A stretch of 64,000 nucleotides of DNA from assembly GCF_003265705.1 (NCBI RefSeq), contig NW_020312849.1, forward strand, positions 840,824 to 904,823. Reading direction: 5' to 3'. The notes under the pieces were generated by a model. The model saw only the letters and a program-made list of their open reading frames with translations. It did not search any database and was not told the DNA's origin. A program made the position numbers and the translations under genes. This DNA is from Callorhinus ursinus (lineage: Eukaryota > Chordata > Mammalia > Carnivora > Otariidae). Of this stretch, positions 45,613 to 56,900 are shown piece after piece. The number at the start of each line of letters is the position of its first letter. The first letter of the stretch is position 1.

Positions 45613-47156
45613 AAATGTTAGCATTTAATTCGAATACAAAATCATCAAAATTACGCGGTTCATATTTTATAGCTCTTGTATGCACGTGTATTTCATCTTT
45701 ATCAGAACTGAGGAAACACTGAACAAAACTAGCTCAATCATTTTATTCCACTTCTCGGTATCTGTATATTCTACCAATCTCTAATTTCAGCCTCATAATA
45801 AGGAAGGACTGAAAAGAAAAGAAATTATGAGTTGCCCTGTATTTCCTATTCTTTCTGTGTCATTATTTTCAGCATAGTGGTTGGCTAATACTGAGAAGTA
45901 AGGGGAGTAAGAAAGAGTGTGATAGGGTTTCTTGCTTGTTTGTGTTTCTTAGAATGCAGTTGCCTTCTTTCTGTGTTGAAAGCCCAAATTCTGGTTTGAA
46001 CAGCAAGTGTGGCCTCTAGGAGCCGTCAGTGTCCTTGATTACTTTTTTTTTTTTTAAAGATTTTATTCATTTATTTGAGAGAGAGAGAATGAGAGATAGA
46101 GAGCACAAGAGGGAAGAGGGTCAGAGGGAGAAGCAGACTCCCTGATGAGCAGGGAGCCCGATGCGGGACTCGATCCCGGGACTCCAGGATCATGACCTGA
46201 GCCGAAGGCAGTCGCCTAACCAACTGAGCCACCCAGGCGCCCCTTGCTTACTTGTTTGTAGATGCAACCTGCTTACCTTATACTAGCTTTGGGTCTCCTC
46301 GAACTCCCACACATTGTGAACCCAGTGGAATTCTGTGTTCATAGTGCATCTCAAACACTATATACAAATAGGTTAGCAAGGAATAGCAGACCTATTGCAC
46401 ACATCTCCTCTGCTCACATGCACACTCCAGTGTTCCACCAGATTTCACTCATGAAACACAAATTCAAACATAAAGTTGTTAAGAATTTCAAGGTAATGAC
46501 AGCGGAGTATTAAACTAAGCTCAGGGCCTTCTGAGAGCAGAGCCCTGAGTGGCCAACATCACTGGCCACTCACCCATGAAGTGTGTACTGCCTGCCACGT
46601 ATGTTTGCACCAAATGTCTCCAATTCCTTGCTACTTGTGGAGAGACTGTTGCTACCAACTCTCTTCTCTCCTTCTTCCTTGGTAACTGAACGCCATTTTT
46701 ATCTGGAGTTATAAGGTGTTCAGCTAAAAACTACATTTTCTAGCAGCTTCTGCCACTACTATAGCCGTATGAAGAAGTTTTGGTTAATCAGATGCATGCA
46801 GAAATGTATGGGATTTAGGGAAGCCACCTCATTTCTCCTTCCAAGCTGCTTAGAATACAGCTGTGACAGAATTCCAGCAGTCATCTTGGAACATGAGGTA
46901 GAAATTACGTTCTCTAAGGAAGCAGATAGAAGGTGCCTGAGTTCCTGAAAAATAATGGAGCTGTCACATGAGCCCTTGACAGCTCACCTCAGGGCTTCTT
47001 GTGTGTGAGAGAAACAAATTTGTATTTCAACCATCATTCTGTATTTAAACCATTATTATTTGGCCGCTTTATTATATGCAGATGAAGCTAATCCTAATTT
47101 ACAGGTAAAGCTGCACTAGTTCACAAAGGTTAACAAGTTAAGTTAAACTATGTTTC
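45613..47156. other. Mostly unique, possible ancient repeat at 46720-47050
   Basis: AAAACTACATTTTCTAGCAG and TTGGTTAATCAGATGCATGC recall an ancient mammalian repeat that I cannot assign. No gene. Confidence 0.4.
46045..46242 (-). mobile_element. SINEC type A
   Basis: CCTTGATTACTT before, CCTTGCTTACTT after. Confidence 0.92.
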
Positions 47157-47171
47157 AAATACAATCCTTGG

Positions 47172-47362
47172 TGGGATACCTGGGTGGCTCAATTAGTTAA
47201 GCGCCAGCCTTCAGCTCGGGTCGTGATCTCGGGGTCCTGGGATTAAACCCCATGGCGGGCTCCCTGCTCAGTGGGGAGTTGGCTTCTCCCTCTCCCTCTG
47301 CTCCTCCCCCCCTCCTGCTCTGTCTCTCTCAAATAAATAAATAAAATTAAAAAAACAAAAAC
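47172..47362 (+). mobile_element. SINEC, older
   Basis: TSD AAATACAATCCTTGG at 47157-47171, AAATACAATTCTTGG at 47363-47377. Confidence 0.92.
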
Positions 47363-47439
47363 AAATACAATTCTTGGACAGTCCCAATAACCCTTGTTAT
47401 TGGGTAACATGTTTTGAAGCCCCTGGCTTGAGTGGCAAC

Positions 47440-47640
47440 CCTTTTTTTTTAAAGATTTTTTTTGACAGAGAGAGACACAGCGAGCGAGGGAACACAAGCA
47501 GGGGGAGTGGGAGAGGGAGAATCAGGCTTCCCGCAGAGCAGGGAGTGCGATGCGGGGCTCGATCCCAGGACCCTGGGATCATGACCTGAGCCGAAGGCAG
47601 ACGACGCTTAAGCTTAACGACTGAGCCACCCAGGTGCCCC
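47440..47640 (-). mobile_element. SINEC type B
   Basis: TSD GAGTGGCAAC at 47430-47439 and 47641-47650. A short repeat, GACGACGCTTAAGCTTAACG, lies near its head. Confidence 0.93.
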
Positions 47641-47815
47641 GAGTGGCAACTATTTCTAGGATTAGAGGCACTTTTCCTCTTTCTTCCCAATTCAGGGCTA
47701 TGTTCTGGTGCTCTGAGAACGCTACAGTGTTAACAATGCAATGTGTTAGAATGACAATTATAGTAATAATAGGATAACATGTGAGTATAGCATTTTATTT
47801 TTTCTAAGTAATTTA

Positions 47816-47843
47816 TTTTATTTTATTTTTTAAAAGATTTCAT

Positions 47844-47882
<39 letters not shown>

Positions 47883-48052
47883 TTTGACAGAGACAGAGAC
47901 AGCAAGAGCAGGAACACAAGCAGGGGGAGTAGAAAAGGGAGAAGCAGGCTTCCCGCTGAGCAGGGAGCCCAATGTGGGGCTTGATCCCAGGACCCTGGGA
48001 TCATGCCCTGAGCCGGAGGCAGACGCTTAACGACTGAGCCACCCAGGCGCCC
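47816..48052 (-). mobile_element. SINEC type B with TTTA microsatellite
   Basis: TSD TTTCTAAGTAATTTA at 47801-47815 and 48053-48067. About ten TTTA units at 47843-47884 are its expanded tail. Confidence 0.93.
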
Positions 48053-48299
48053 TTTCTAAGTAATTTAAATACCAATATCTTTCAATGAGCATGGGAAAGA
48101 AAATCATTAAAATCCTTGTGAATAATTGTAAGACTACCTATAAAGATGTCAACGATAAGTCAGCCAATTATGATGGTTGCTACCATTAAAGAAATCAAGT
48201 TGGCTAATACTGCCTTCTAGAGTTAAAAATCAAAACTACAATTTCGTACCTGTAAGGAAACTGAAACATCAGGGTTTGGATAGGTCAGCTTTTTTGGTT

Positions 48300-49290
48300 T
48301 GTTTTTGGGTTTTGTTTCTAAATTTTATTTAAATTCCAGTTATTAACATGCAGTGTAATATTAGTTTCAGGTGTACAATATAGTGATTCACTTCCATACA
48401 TCACCCACTGCTCATCAAAGCAAGCACACTACTTAATCCCCATCACCCATCTAACACATTCCCCCCTCCCCTCTGGTAACCATCAGTTTGCTCTCTATAG
48501 TTAAGAATCTGTTTCTTGGTTTGCCTCTCTCTCTTTTTCCCTTTGCTTGTTTTGTTTCTTAAATTCTATATATAAGTGAAATCATGCGGTATTTGTCTTT
48601 CTTTGACAATTTCACTTAGCATAATTCTTCTTTCTCTGCTAAATTTCACTTAGCATAATACTCTCTAGCTCCATCCATGTTGTGCAAATGTCAAGATTTC
48701 ATTCTTTTTTATGGCTGAGTAATATTCCTGTGTGTGTGCGTGTGTGTGTGCATGTGTGTGTGTGTGCGCGCGCATCTTCCTTATCCATTTGTCAGTCAGT
48801 GGATACTTAGGCTTCTCCCATAATTTGGCAATTGTTGATAATGCTGCTATAAACATTGGGGTGCATGTATCCCTCTGAATTAGTATCTTTTGAGTAAATA
48901 CCTATTAGTATAATTGCTGGATCATAGGGTAGCTCTATTTTTTTTTTAAGATTTTATTCATTTGAGAGAGAGAATGAGAGAGAGAGAGCACATGAGAGGA
49001 GGAAGGGTCAGAGGGAGAAGCAGACTCCCTGCTGAGCAGGGAGCCTGATGCGGGACTCGATCCCAGGACTCCAGGACCATGACCTGAGCCGAAGGCAGTC
49101 GCTTAACCAACTGAGCCACCCAGGTGCCCGGGTAGCTCTATTTTTAATTTTTTGAGGAACCTCCATACTGTTTTCCAGAGTGTGCGCCCCAGCTTGCATT
49201 CCCACCAACAGTGCAAGAGGGTTCCCCTTTCTCCACATCCTCGCCAACATCTTGTTTCTTGTCTTGTTAATTTTAGCCGTTCTGACAGGT
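48300..49290 (-). mobile_element. L1, 5'-truncated, minus strand
   Basis: Reverse complement of the L1 3' UTR (CAGGTGTACAATATAGTGAT) running into the ORF2 end (minus: MFIAALSTIAKLWEKPKYPL then TDKWIRK). A GT-rich repeat at 48730-48773 expands part of ORF2. A SINE interrupts it at 48943-49129. Confidence 0.87.
48943..49129 (-). mobile_element. SINEC type A in L1
   Basis: TSD GGGTAGCTCTATTTTT at 48927-48942 and 49130-49145. Confidence 0.94.
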
Positions 49291-49593
49291 AGGTCAGTTT
49301 TTTCTCCTACTGACTTCTACGGGCTATCCTAATTGTCTTGTCCATTTGTGAACAACCAGAGGGCTGGACATGCAGTGGACATGTGAGAGCATCACAACTA
49401 AACACCAGATTCTCCAAGACTGTGAAGCTGAGAGCTGGGTGTAAAGCTTAGAGATGTCATAACTCTCTTGCTACCTCTAAGGAGATTCTGGAACTCTGGA
49501 GTACACTGTGTGGAGCTAGAAGATGAAACCCTCAGAGCAAGAGACAGGGTGAAGAGATACAGAGACATGGAATCATTAGAACATTGAATTCTT

Positions 49594-49619
49594 GGGGCGC
49601 CTGGGTGGCTCAGTCGTTG
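49594..49619 (+). mobile_element. SINE head fragment, 26 bases
   Basis: GGGGCGCCTGGGTGGCTCAG then TCGTTG. The element stops there and passes into a perfect inverted repeat and L2 sequence. Confidence 0.75.
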
Positions 49620-49633
49620 GACATGATCTGAAG

Positions 49634-49795
49634 TCAGATCATGTCGCTTCTCTGTTCAAAAGCTTCCAACTGCTCTCCTTCACCCTCAGCCTCTAGATAT
49701 GAGCATGACACATTCCCTCATTTTTCATGTCCCCTGGACGCTCTGCTCAAATGTCACTTCATCCAAGAAGTGTTCCCTGAAATCTTATCAAAAAA
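49634..49795 (+). repeat. L2 3' fragment
   Basis: GTCAGATCATGTCGCTTCTC, TGTTCAAAAGCTTCCAACTG and CTGCTCAAATGTCACTTCAT follow the L2 3' end. Its left border is a fold-back junction (see findings). Confidence 0.6.
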
Positions 49796-49806
49796 CACAA
49801 GTTCCT

Positions 49807-50007
49807 GGGCCACCTGGGTGGCTCAGTCGGTTAACCCTCTGCCTTCTGCTCAGGTCATGATCTTGGGGTCCTGGGATCCAGCCCCACCTGGGGCTTCGTA
49901 CTCAGCAGGGAGCCTGCTTCTCTCTCTCCCTCTGCCCTTGTCCCCTCATTGTGTTCTCTCTCTCTCTCTCACTTTCTCTCTCAAATAAATAAAATCTTAA
50001 AAAAAAA
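49807..50007 (+). mobile_element. SINEC type B
   Basis: GGCCACCTGGGTGGCTCAGT head and AAATAAATAAAATC tail. TSD weak. Confidence 0.9.
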
Positions 50008-50179
50008 ACCCAAAAGTTTCCTTTGCCCCAACCATCTATTACTTTACTGTTATTTTTCTTTGAGTTGCCACTTGACATTATACTAAATATTTACCTCTTT
50101 ACAAATAGGAGAATGTTAGTCCCAAGAGGATTTTGCATTTCCACTGCCAAAAACAGCCTAGAAAAAAAGGGTAGGCACT

Positions 50180-50400
50180 CAGATGATTTTATTAAGCACT
50201 CTAAGTACTCCAGGCATCATTCTGGCATATTCTGTTAACTTACTCTAAGGTTAGATTTGCTGCATTACCGTCCACGTTTCACAGATGTGGTAGCTGAGAC
50301 ACAGCTTCGTTAGGTAACTTGCCCAAAGTCACAAGGCTCATGAATTTGCTTAGCTAGTATCCAAGTAAATGCAGGAGCTCTTCCTCTGGAGTCCCTCTCT
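50180..50400 (+). repeat. MIR upstream of HERC6
   Basis: CCACGTTTCACAGATGTGGT ... GGTAACTTGCCCAAAGTCAC is a clear MIR core. It ends about 170 bases before the CpG-rich promoter. Confidence 0.7.
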
Positions 50401-50559
50401 GCTCCTCAGCACTGGGTGCTCACGTTTGAGTCCCAAAAGCCATTGGCCGGGACGTCAGGATGACTAAGGGTGCCAGGGCGGAGTTGGGGTGAGGGGAGTT
50501 GGCCTCCAGTGTGAGATCAGAGCCGGGCTGGTCCACCCAGCTTCCCGGTTTCTGCGAAT

Positions 50560-50960
50560 CAGCACACAGCGGTCATTAGCCTTTAAGAGCCCTTACGCGC
50601 GGCGCGGACAGACCAGGCGCAGGCGGCGGGGCGCGGGAACGGGATGTACCTCTACTGGGGCACCAGCTCCCGAAGACCTCTGCACCGGAGGCGGACGGGC
50701 CGGGATGGCGTCGAGCTGCGACAGGCGGCCTCCGGGGAGCGCCACTCGCTGCTGCTGCTGAGCAACGGCGAGGTGCACTCGTGCGGGGACAACAGCCAGG
50801 GCCAGCTGGGGCGGAGGGGCGTGCAGAGCGAGGAGCAGCCAAGTGAGTGCGGGACAAAGGCGCGGGGCGGGGGGCCAGGTAGATGCGGGTGCTGGGAGCC
50901 CCAGGTCCGCAGGGCCCCAGGATACGGCGAAACGATGCTCTGTGCGTGGGCGCAACTTCG
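50560..50960 (+). promoter_or_regulatory. HERC6: CpG-rich promoter region of HERC6
   Basis: The sequence changes abruptly from AT-rich repeat DNA to GC-rich DNA with many CpGs (for example ACGCGCGGCGCGG at about 50595). The change surrounds the HERC6 start codon and the first donor site. A TTTAAG element at about 50582 could act as a weak TATA-like signal. The exact transcription start cannot be fixed from sequence alone. Confidence 0.7.
50644..50842 (+). CDS. HERC6: HERC6 coding exon 1
   Basis: Starts [13 protein letters not shown], like the human MYFCWG start, with an in-frame ATG and G at -3. It encodes residues 1-66 plus one base, including [20 protein letters not shown] and SQGQLGRRG, the first RCC1-type blade. 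The donor is CCAA|GTGAGT (phase 1). Splicing to exon 2 makes a Lys codon at the junction, where I recall Glu in human HERC6. The exon is GC-rich and lies in a CpG island. Confidence 0.92.
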
Positions 50961-53900
50961 TCAGTTTCGTTTTCCAGAAGCGCAGTTTGTTTCGGTTTCC
51001 ACTTCAGTTTAAAAGCGAAACTGAGAGCGGAACGTAACGGGACAGCGCTCTTTTGAAGAGACATGGTCCCTCCCACTAAGCCTTTCTAGACCAATCCCTG
51101 CCAGTGCGAATCTATCTGGAATAGTGACCTTCCAAACGTGGTTTATGGGTGGGACATCTCTAACTCTCAGAAATACCGCAGAGCATCTTTTTTTCCCCTA
51201 AAATTAAAAGTATAATACCATTTTTACCATTACTGATTATTATAGAAACACAGGGAAATAAATTGCCTATAATTCCAATACCCAAAGACAACTATAATAT
51301 TTTGATGTATTTGCTTTTTTGTTCTATTATATATTTACTTTTATAAAAGCATGTCATTATATAGTTTTGTGTACGCGGTATTTATACAGCTCTATAAATT
51401 GCGCTCTTATGAAACATAATATCATGAACATATTGCCCTTTAATTATGTATTTTTTTTGAAAATACATTTTAAATTGTTGCAAAACATTCCAGGCTTTGA
51501 CAATACAAGTTAATGCTTCTTCTAAAAAAAAACCTAAAACATTAGGTTTTTTCCTCATTAGGGACTTTTATAAATAATACTGTGATTGCCATTATTTGAC
51601 CAAATTTCTGATTACTTACTTAGAATAAATACCAAGAGTTGTGTCTGGGAGGAAAAATTTCTCCTCTATCCTGTTAGCTCTTGTTCTGAAGGTCTGCAAA
51701 CTAAGCGGACAAAGATTAACCAAAAAAGTATACAATTTTATTAATATTTTATGTGCACAGCAGTTCACAGGAAAAAAAGGGGGAAACTCAAAAGTGGTTA
51801 AACTCAGGGACTTATATTGCATCTTAGCAAAGAAAAGGGAGTTTGGCCTTTGAAGGATGATCGGTTGTGGGGAAGTGACTTGGAAATATATGGGGGAGAC
51901 TAATGGAAGATGAGGGTTATTTTGGTGAGGGTTGTCTATGTAGGCTCATCTCAGTGGCAACTCCAGTGATAAGAGTTCCTCTTATCTTTCTGGTATGGGA
52001 GAGAATACCTTTACAAGGGAAATTTATGCCCTACTTTTAGGTGACTAAAGGGAAGGCAGAGAACTCTTCCTGCATCTTTTGATTTTCAGTTGCCTTTGGC
52101 ACAAAATAATCATTCTGCCAAAGTGGCATATTTTGGGGTGGCATATCCTGATCCACTTTAGGTGGAGATGAGGGGCAACGTGATACTTGATGCCAGATTG
52201 TTCTCCAGGAAGGTGATACCAGTCTCTACCTTCATGAGTGTATGAATTCTTGGGGCGTTTTTTATTATCCCATAGTTTGAAAATAAATTATTGAAAAGGA
52301 TAAGATCACAAAGGTTTAAAAAAAGAAAACTGAAGTGTTAGCAAAAACTTTACTAGTAGTGATATATTTAGCTCAAAACCTCTAATAATTCAGAGATAAA
52401 CACTTTGGGAAAACAGTTTAAATTGACTTTTAGGGATCATGCTATAATGATCAGGTTTTCATTTGTGGGTGCCTTTGGCCATTAGAGGCATGTTACTGCA
52501 TTCTTCTTTGTGAGAGGACCTGGCTTCTGCCTCTCACATTCATGGGGAAGGCTCCCTGCCCATTTCCTCCAGATAAGGGATTGGCTATTCTCACTGTTCA
52601 GGGCTGGGAAGTCAGAAGGGTAGAGTGGAGGCCATTCCATCTGCTCTCTGTCTCCCTTGGTTTTGTTACCATCATCATAGAGAAATCATAGGCCAAACAT
52701 CATAGTCTCTACAAGTTCCCCTCTTCCACGAAACTCATCCTTTGGAATGGCAACCACATTCCCATATAGACAGTGGAACACACATCGAGCTGCTTTCCTT
52801 CACACCTGCAGTGTGGATGTCAGGACTTGATTTGAAAAGTCCATTGGAAAAGATGAGAAATCTGAGTGTCCCTTCTTTTTGAAGAAAGTAAACTTGTTGT
52901 CTTAAACTTGTTGTTCAATTAATAATCTTCTGAGGTGTTTTGTTTTGTTTTTCTTCCTGAAGAACCGATTCACGCATTGGAAACTCTACGCGTTGATCTT
53001 GTGAGCTGTGGAAAGGAACACTCTCTTGCTGTCTGTTACAAAGGAAGGGTCTTTGCATGGGGGGCTGGTTCTGAAGGGCAGCTGGGAGTTGGAGAATTTA
53101 AGGAAATAAATCTTATACCTAGGTAAGTATAGTTCCATTCATTCATTCATTTATCCAGTATTTTTCAGTTTCATGTGCTTGGCATTATGCAAGATGTCAG
53201 GGTACAAAGATGACTGTGATAAACACAGTCCCTAGCCCCAGTGATTATAGTGTAGTAAGAGAATGAGACAGGAAAAAACTTCTAACATCAATTGTTACTC
53301 AATTAGGGTCCTATGAAGGAGAAAGGCAGGGTGAAATGAGAACATGTGACCCTTTGATCTAAATAAATCTTATGTATTGGAAATAACTGTGGTAAATGAA
53401 TAAATATAAAAATATATAAATATAAAATATATAAAATATAAAATACACATAAAATATCAATAAAATAAAATAAATATTTTATTTTATTATTATTTTTAAA
53501 GATTTTTTTATTTATTTGACAGAGAGAGACACAGCGAGAGAGGGACCACAAGCAGGGGGAGTGAGAGAGGGAGAAGCAGGCTTCCCGCCGAGCAGGGAGC
53601 CCGATGTGGGGGCTCCATCCCAGGACCCTGGGATCATGACCTGAGCCGAAGGCAGATGCTTAACCGACTGAGCCACCCAGGTGCCCCAATAAATATTATT
53701 TTAAAATAAAAACATTAAATAAAAGATACAGAAAGCGCCTGGGTGGCTCAGTCCGTTGGGCGACTGCCTTCGGCTCAGGTCATGATCCCGGGGTCCTGGG
53801 ATTGAGCCCCACATTGGGCTTCCTGCTCAGCGGGAGGCCTACTTCCCCCTCTCCCGCTCCCACTGCTTGTGTTCCTGTTCTCGCTGTGTGTGTGTCTCTC

Positions 53901-56900
53901 GCTCTGTCAATTAAATAAATAGAATCTTTAAAAAAAAAAAAAAAAAGAACTTCATTTTGGACTAAAGCCAAGTCTCCTTGAAAAAAACAGCTGCCATTAA
54001 CAGCTTGAAGGGAGTTTCCTATGAATTCAGTTGCTGTGAAGACAGACTGCCCAGTCAACATCAAAAAACCCTATGGAAACTTCCATACTCTCCTACTGAA
54101 GTCCTAAATCCCCTCCATTTTGCTAGGTTGATATATTTAAGGGGATTCCACAAATTTTCCTTTACTGGGAGCTCCCCTCTGTACATGTAAATAAGCCTTA
54201 TTTTTTCTCCTGTTAATCTGTCTATTGTCAGTTAATTTGCATGTCCCGTATCGACTGGATCCATACGGGAAAAGGAAGAGTTTTCCTCCCAACATAACCT
54301 TTTGGTCTGTCTTAAGCCACTGGATCCTAATAGTTTATGTAGTAAGACGCGGGGTGGTGGGGGGGAGTCATTTCCTCACATACAGCTTCCTAGGACAAAT
54401 GATATGACAAGCAGTCTGAATTGTGTGTTCATGAATTACATGTTTAAGAATTTTTTTTTTTAAAGATTTTATTTATCATTTGACAGAGACAGAGACAGCG
54501 AGAGAGGGAACACAAGCAGGGGGAGTGTGAGAGGGAGAAGCAAGCAGGCTTCCTGCAGAGCAGGGAGCCCGATGCGGGGCTCGATCCCAGGACTCTGGGA
54601 TCATGACCTGAGCCGAAGGCAGAAGCTTAACGACTGAGCCACCCAGGCGCCCCTCATGTTTAAAAGCATGATTTTTAATACTTGGAAGTTACTCTTTGTT
54701 ACGTCTTCTGGTTTTTAATTGTGTAAGAGAGTGCTGTGGCTTTGGGGGACAAGTATTGAACTTGGAATGAAAAGATGAAGGTTTGAGTCTAGTCCTACAA
54801 CATGATAACTATAATGTGATTCCCTAGAGCAAACCAGAACTCTGAATTCTACTAGGTTCAACCATATGAAATTGCTGATAGTTATGTTTTTGATCTACGA
54901 AAATGGCAATTTAATAGGATTCAACCTAATGATTTCTTTATCGCATAGGGCTTAAATCAGGTGATATAAATAACAGTGTCCTATAAATTCTAAAGCCCTG
55001 TGTCATATGTGCATGAAGAAATTTTTCTTTTAAGTCAATAAGTATAGAATAAAAGTTAGTACATTATATACTGCATTAAATGTCTAATAAAAATCACTTT
55101 TGTATTATAACTGGATTTGGATTTGTATTCTGCTCTGTACCTTTATACATGTTGACATCAAGTTAAAAATAGTTTGAGGGTGGGGCGCCTGAGTGGCTCA
55201 GTTGGTTAAGCGACTGCCTTCGGCTCAGGTCATGATCCTGGAGTCCCGGGATCGAGTCCCGGGATCGAGTCCCGCATCAGGCTCCCTGCTCACCAGGGAG
55301 TCTGCTTCTCCCTCTGACCCTCCCCCTGTCTCATGTGCTTTCTCTCTCATTCTCTCTGTCTCTCAAATAAATAAATAAAATCTTTAAAAAAAAAAAATAG
55401 TTTGAGGGCTTTGGAATAAGGGTACTACAGAAAAATAAGAAAATAAAGTTATTTCTGGGGAAAATATGCCCAGGTTACCAACAATCCTGAAAATGATGGA
55501 TGCATAAATGCAGACTTGGTCTGACAGCAGTTTCAGACAAGTAACTCCTTAAAATTACTGAAGATTCCATGCCAATCAGGAAAATCACCATTACTGTGGT
55601 GTTTCTGAATACTACCAAACAGCCTTACATATCTGCAGTCATCCAGAGAACTATTTATTCTATTGTAAAAAACATTAAAATAGCCCAGTTTAAAAAGAAA
55701 AGAAAAGAAAGGAAGAGAGAGTTATTTCCCTAAACCAAATGTATTACCTGGGATTGTTTTAATATCTGTAGTTCACTTGGTGAGCCACTCTAAAGAAGGA
55801 TTAATAGATTTTGTATCATTTTTATTACAGGAAGATAAAAACTCTGACTGATATAAAAATTATACAAGTTTCTTGTGGACACTACCACTCCCTGGCATTA
55901 TCAGAAGGTAAAAAAAGGGTTCTTGGATCTTCTAAGTGTAATTACAAAGTGATTTTTTTGAATATGAATGATGCCTGTTGATTTTTAATGCACTGGGGCT
56001 CATTTTAATGCATTTAAAAGTTTTTTTTAACTCTTTAGATTTCATAAGCTGTATTGTTCTTCATTTTTTCCCCTATTTTCTTTGTTCTTATTATAGTCTA
56101 AGTAGTGCCTAATTCATATCAATGCCATAAAGGGTCATCTCTGTTCACATGACCTGATCTGACTCAGAATTTAATAACAGTTTTATCTGGAACTTTGCCC
56201 TTTATGCTGAGTGGTTGTATGTACCAGCAAATTCAGATAGACTAAGGTCTATTTGTCTTTTTTACTTAGGTCAAAGAAAGAAAAGTCAAGATATCAAAGT
56301 TATGACTTTACATTTCTTCTACTAACATCCCCATCCTTTGTCCAGCATCAATCAAAATGCTTGAATGGAGAGTGTTGCAGAAGAAAAACTTTTCTCCTAT
56401 CCTCTTTGGTTCAGTACCTGGGAGTCTGCAAATTTAAGTGACAAAAGACAGATTGATAAGAGAAAAAGCACACCAGTTTTATTAATATTTTAGTGCATGG
56501 AAGTTTACAGAAAAGAAGTGAAACTCAAGAAGTGTTTAGACTTGGGGGCTATGAGCCATTTTAATGAGGGAAAGATTTGGGCTTTGCAGGATGATCGATT
56601 GTAGGGAAATACATGGGACTTGGAAATACATGGGAGAAACTAATGGAGGATAAGAGTTATTTTATTAAGGATTATCTGTGAGGTATGGTGATAACATAAC
56701 ATAATAAAATAAAATTTTAAAAAAAGGGGAGGTTATCTGTGAAGACTCATGTTGAGGCAGACTCTCCGTCTCTGGTGATGAGTCACTGCCGCATCCCGGG
56801 TGCAAGAGAAGAGGACACCTTCACAAAGGGAAATATATACCTTGCTTTTGGGTGGGTAAGAGGAGGGCAGAGAACTTTTCCCACACTTGTGGATTCTCAG

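Noticed and set aside
50576..51076. 166-residue open frame on the minus strand over HERC6 exon 1
   Set aside because: It is antisense to a proven exon in GC-rich DNA, where stops are rare; composition is low-complexity Arg/Pro/Ala with no known domain.
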